NCBI RefSeq assembly: GCF_011044255.1
Contig: NZ_CP049107.1
Span: 1,178,001 to 1,242,000, forward strand
Direction of reading: 5' to 3'
Source: Rhizorhabdus phycosphaerae
GTDB lineage: Bacteria; Pseudomonadota; Alphaproteobacteria; Sphingomonadales; Sphingomonadaceae
Length of the DNA: 64,000 nucleotides
The position numbers and the translations under genes are program-made. The notes under the pieces are model-generated. The model worked only from the letters and a program-made list of their open reading frames with translations, had not been told where the DNA came from and made no database searches. Shown piece by piece: positions 62,201-64,000 of this stretch (positions within the stretch are counted from its first letter, which is position 1; the number at the start of each line of letters is the position of its first letter).

Positions 62201-64000
62201 GGCCGTGGCGCTGACCGTGTCGGTGCCGCTATTGCGGTCCTCGGCCACCAGATCCTCGGCTTCGTCGACCAGATAGAAGTCGTTGCCGCTCCCCCCGGCC
62301 AGCGTGTCGACGCCCTCACCACCGTCGAGCGTGTCGTTGCCTGCTCCGCCCGTCAGGGTATCGTTGCCGCCACCCCCGGCCAGAGCGTTCGCGTTCCCGT
62401 TGCCCGAGATGATGTTGGCGAGACCGTTGCCCGTGCCATTAATCGCAGCGCTGCCCGTCAGCGTCAGATTCTCGATATTGTCGCTCAGTCCGTAGGAAAC
62501 CGAAGCGTTGACCGCATCTGTCCCCTCGCCTGCCGCCTCGCTCGCAACGTCGCTTACATTGTCGACGGTGTAGCTGTCGTCTCCGATCCCGCCCGCCATC
62601 GAATCGGCGCCGCCTCCGCCATCCAGCGCGTCGTTGCCCGCACCGCCTTCGATCCTATCGCTCCCTGCCCCGCCGCTCAGCACATTGTTGCCACTGTTGC
62701 CGACCAGGACATTATCCAGCGCGTTTCCGCTGCCAGCAATGTCGGCCGAGCCGGTCAGTCCCAGATTTTCGACGGTGCTGCCGAGCGTGTAACTGATCGA
62801 AGCACTGACGCGGTCGACGCCGGCATCCGCCATTTCGGTGACGATATCGCCCGTCGCATCGACGACATAGACGTCGTCACCGGTTCCGCCCGCCATGGCG
62901 TCATTGCCCTGGCCGCCGTCGAGCGTATCCGCCCCTTCGTTGCCCGTGAGCGTATCGTTGCCCGATCCGCCGGCGAGCAGATTGCTTCCGGCATTGCCGG
63001 CAATCGCATTGGCGGACGCATTGCCGCGGCCTTCGCTATGGGCTGAACCCGTCAGCGTCAGATTCTCGACATTGGCAGAAAGCATGAAACTATCCGATGC
63101 GCTGACGTCGTCTATGCCGCCATTCGCATCCTCGACGACGATGTCGCCCGCATCGTCGACGACATAGGCATCGTTGCCTGCGCCGCCGGCCATCAGGTCG
63201 ATACCCGCGCCGCCATCCAGCCTGTCATTGCCGGCACCGCCGTTCAGCGTGTCCGCGCCATCGGCGCCCGAGAGATTATTATTTCCGTCATTGCCCGTGA
63301 TGACGTTGGCCAGATGATTGCCGGTGCCGTCGAGATTGCCCGCGCCTGCCAGAAGGAGATTTTCTATTTCGATCGGAGCCAGCTGAAAGCTGACCGAGGC
63401 GGTGACGCTGTCAATGCCTCCGCCTGGCACCTCGCTGATCAGGTCGCCGATATTGTCGACGATATAGACGTCGTCACCAGCACCGCCGACGAGAACATCC
63501 CTATCGCCACCGCCATCGAGCAGATCGTTACCATCGCCGCCGGAAAGAGTGTCCGATCCTGCACCACCGTAAATGCTGTCATTGCCATCGCCGCCGCTAA
63601 GCTGGTTTCCTGCCACATTGCCGGTAAGGATATTCGCGAGCGCATTGCCGATCCCGGAGAGCGCGCCTGTCCCGGCAAGCACCAGATTCTCGACATTGTC
63701 CGGAAGGCTGAAGCTCGCCGACGTGTTGACCGTATCCGTGCCCTGATCGGCCTGTTCTACCACGCTGTCGATAAAGACGGGGCCGCCTTCATCGACGACA
63801 TAGAGATCATCCCCCGTTCCGCCGACCAGACTGTCAGAGCCGGTCCAGCCGACGAGAATGTCGTCACCGGCTCCTCCCTCCAGCGTATCGTTGCCTTCCC
63901 CGCCTGCCAGCACGTTGGAGCCGCTATTGCCGGTCATGGCGTTGGACAGGGCGTTACCGATACCAACGAGCGGCGCGTTGCCGGTCAGGATCAGATTTTC
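59300..64000 (-). CDS. Giant RTX-type calcium-binding protein (5' end beyond window)
   Basis: At least 1,566 codons, open to the right edge, so the start lies beyond the window; the ATG at 63937 is internal. It consists of ~99-aa modules, each with an ENLxLxG block, an xGTGNxxxNxxxGN stretch, then GGxGxDxLxG nonapeptides typical of Ca-binding RTX beta-rolls, and DxYxVDxxGD ... GTDTVxASxSYxLG. The C-terminus leaves the repeats (FSFGTALVPGNVDMVMDF; RIIYDNVGGGLYYDADGSG; SHLDFLID), as expected of a type I secretion signal. It is probably a secreted adhesin-like or surface protein. No secretion genes are in the window. Confidence 0.92.
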   Translation of the reverse strand, partial: ENLILTGNAPLVGIGNALSNAMTGNSGSNVLAGGEGNDTLEGGAGDDILVGWTGSDSLVGGTGDDLYVVDEGGPVFIDSVVEQADQGTDTVNTSASFSLPDNVENLVLAGTGALSGIGNALANILTGNVAGNQLSGGDGNDSIYGGAGSDTLSGGDGNDLLDGGGDRDVLVGGAGDDVYIVDNIGDLISEVPGGGIDSVTASVSFQLAPIEIENLLLAGAGNLDGTGNHLANVITGNDGNNNLSGADGADTLNGGAGNDRLDGGAGIDLMAGGAGNDAYVVDDAGDIVVEDANGGIDDVSASDSFMLSANVENLTLTGSAHSEGRGNASANAIAGNAGSNLLAGGSGNDTLTGNEGADTLDGGQGNDAMAGGTGDDVYVVDATGDIVTEMADAGVDRVSASISYTLGSTVENLGLTGSADIAGSGNALDNVLVGNSGNNVLSGGAGSDRIEGGAGNDALDGGGGADSMAGGIGDDSYTVDNVSDVASEAAGEGTDAVNASVSYGLSDNIENLTLTGSAAINGTGNGLANIISGNGNANALAGGGGNDTLTGGAGNDTLDGGEGVDTLAGGSGNDFYLVDEAEDLVAEDRNSGTDTVSATASYALGDNIENLTLAGSGDIDGAGNALNNVVLGNGGDNVLSGGDGNDVLTGNAGNDTLDGGSGNDTMTGGIGDDSYVVDATRDIVSEGLGAGTDTVHAAISYTLGTNVENLVLTGSANLNGTGNLLDNVVLGNSGNNVLVGGAGSDTIEGGAGADTLDAGVGADSMSGGAGNDSYTIDNAGDRVREAAGEGTDTVNASISHTLSDNVENLTLTGSAAIDGTGNGLANVITGNDGTNIVAGGAGNDTLIGGGGNDRLDGGEGSDALVGGSGNDLYLVDDSGDLITEGRNGGTDTVNAAGSYTLGANVENLVLTGAGDLDGTGNSANNAITGNGGDNVLSGAGGNDALTGNAGNDTLDGGSGSDTMAGGAGDDSYIVDATGDVVSEAAEAGTDTVSASIGYTLGANVENLTLTGSTNINGTGNVLDNVVVGNSGNNVLKGDAGNDTIEGGAGNDMLDGGSGADSMVGGAGSDSYVVDSAGDDVVELEGGGIDAVSSSVGYTLGANIENLTLTGSANIYGAGNGANNVLTGNGGANALTGGAGSDTLNGGAGNDVLDGGSGNDVMVGGSGNDAYVVDTASDAIIESANGGTDSVTASVSYVLSANIETLTLVGDSDINGTGNASANQLIGNSGSNILIGGAGADTLSGGEGDDHLDGGTGSDRMAGGVGNDSYAVDASGDLITEHADGGIDSVAASVSYVLGANVENMTLSGNGNINGTGNASDNIITGNGGRNSLNGGDGDDVLNGGAESDTLSGGAGDDVLNGGTGVDRMAGGTGDDIYVVDATGDVTTEAAGAGTDTVNASVTHMLGANIENLTLTGSAGINGSGNNEHNVIVGNSGANVLNGGAGNDTLDGGAGSDTLIGGAGGDIFSFGTALVPGNVDMVMDFAVGFDLFRLDHAIFQGIGLGLLGENQFFVGSMAADNTHRIIYDNVGGGLYYDADGSGDGGAQQFARFNLSVSSLSHLDFLID
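59773..64000 (-). repeat. Tandem 297-bp repeats with three-unit higher-order structure
   Basis: Repeat units measured from the Glu of the ENL block begin at 60097, 60394, 60691, 60988, 61285, 61582, 61879, 62176, 62473, 62770, 63067 and 63364: eleven consecutive spacings of exactly 297 bp. Flanking units are longer (324 bp at the 3' end, 327 bp at the 5' side). Units fall into three types in rotation (see findings), giving an 891-bp super-repeat at 60395-63067. Confidence 0.9.

Noticed and set aside
61601-63046. Long plus-strand open frame (about 480 codons) inside the RTX gene
   Set aside because: It is antisense to the repeat-coding gene; long open frames on the opposite strand are expected in GC-rich repeats, and it lacks any domain or SD.
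59300-64000. CRISPR-like regular repeats
   Set aside because: The 297-bp periodicity is protein-coding repeat structure, without spacers or cas genes.

Overview
The window looks like a chromosomal segment of a GC-rich alphaproteobacterium, most likely a sphingomonad (Sphingomonadaceae or a close relative). The grounds are three proteins with the PEPxxW variant of the PEP-CTERM sorting tail, an UrcA-family protein, tiny helical proteins of a kind common in alphaproteobacteria, an alphaproteobacterial-type LexA box (GTTC-N7-GTTC), and strong G/C preference at third codon positions. I saw no rRNA, tRNA, CRISPR array, integrase or intact insertion sequence.

Layout. 1-4860: exported gamma-glutamyltransferase, amino acid:cation symporter, small serine hydrolase and serine acetyltransferase. 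5000-7493: compact molybdate locus (short ModE, modABC). 7494-13192: a GntR-regulated cluster of unknown purpose (FAD oxidase, alpha/beta hydrolase with His at the nucleophile position, methyltransferase, small companion protein, SDR) with matching candidate operators. 13356-16753: tiny helical proteins, an MFS exporter and two PilZ proteins, the second behind an RNA hairpin that buries its Shine-Dalgarno site. 16760-23590: amino acid and peptide use (2OG oxygenase, APC permease, proline iminopeptidase, Lrp, tryptophan 2,3-dioxygenase, exported Xaa-Pro peptidase, DMT transporter). 23658-35006: housekeeping and envelope genes (CYTH-CHAD, FAD dehydrogenase, K+ channel, DUF808, response regulator, sugar dehydrogenase, PEP-CTERM protein, DUF885 peptidase, transglutaminase).

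35007-37340 is a small accessory patch: a MITE-like repeat, a hypothetical protein, an XRE repressor-like gene, a cysteine-rich ORF behind a perfect LexA box, and orphan small genes with a strong terminator. 37390-46101: TauE/SafE transporter, UrcA, purT-ridA, diguanylate cyclase, ArsC-like protein, hslVU, DUF486 and two paralogous PEP-CTERM proteins. 46418-52381: glycolate oxidase glcDEF and, nearby, a probable glycerate kinase, so two steps of C2-acid metabolism lie close together. 52436-58838: PRC-barrel, JmjC/cupin-like protein, membrane protein, class A beta-lactamase-like lipoprotein, soluble PAS-chemoreceptor, and a cytochrome b561 / cytochrome c' pair. 59036-59197 holds an alcohol dehydrogenase remnant. 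59300-64000 is the 3' part of a giant RTX protein running off the window edge, built of 297-bp repeats arranged in a three-unit super-repeat.

The most unusual items are the 7.5-13.2 kb cluster, the Shine-Dalgarno-burying hairpin before the second PilZ gene, the LexA-box small gene, the tiny helical protein family, and the super-repeat structure of the RTX gene. Functions are family-level assignments from reading the sequence; no database search was run.
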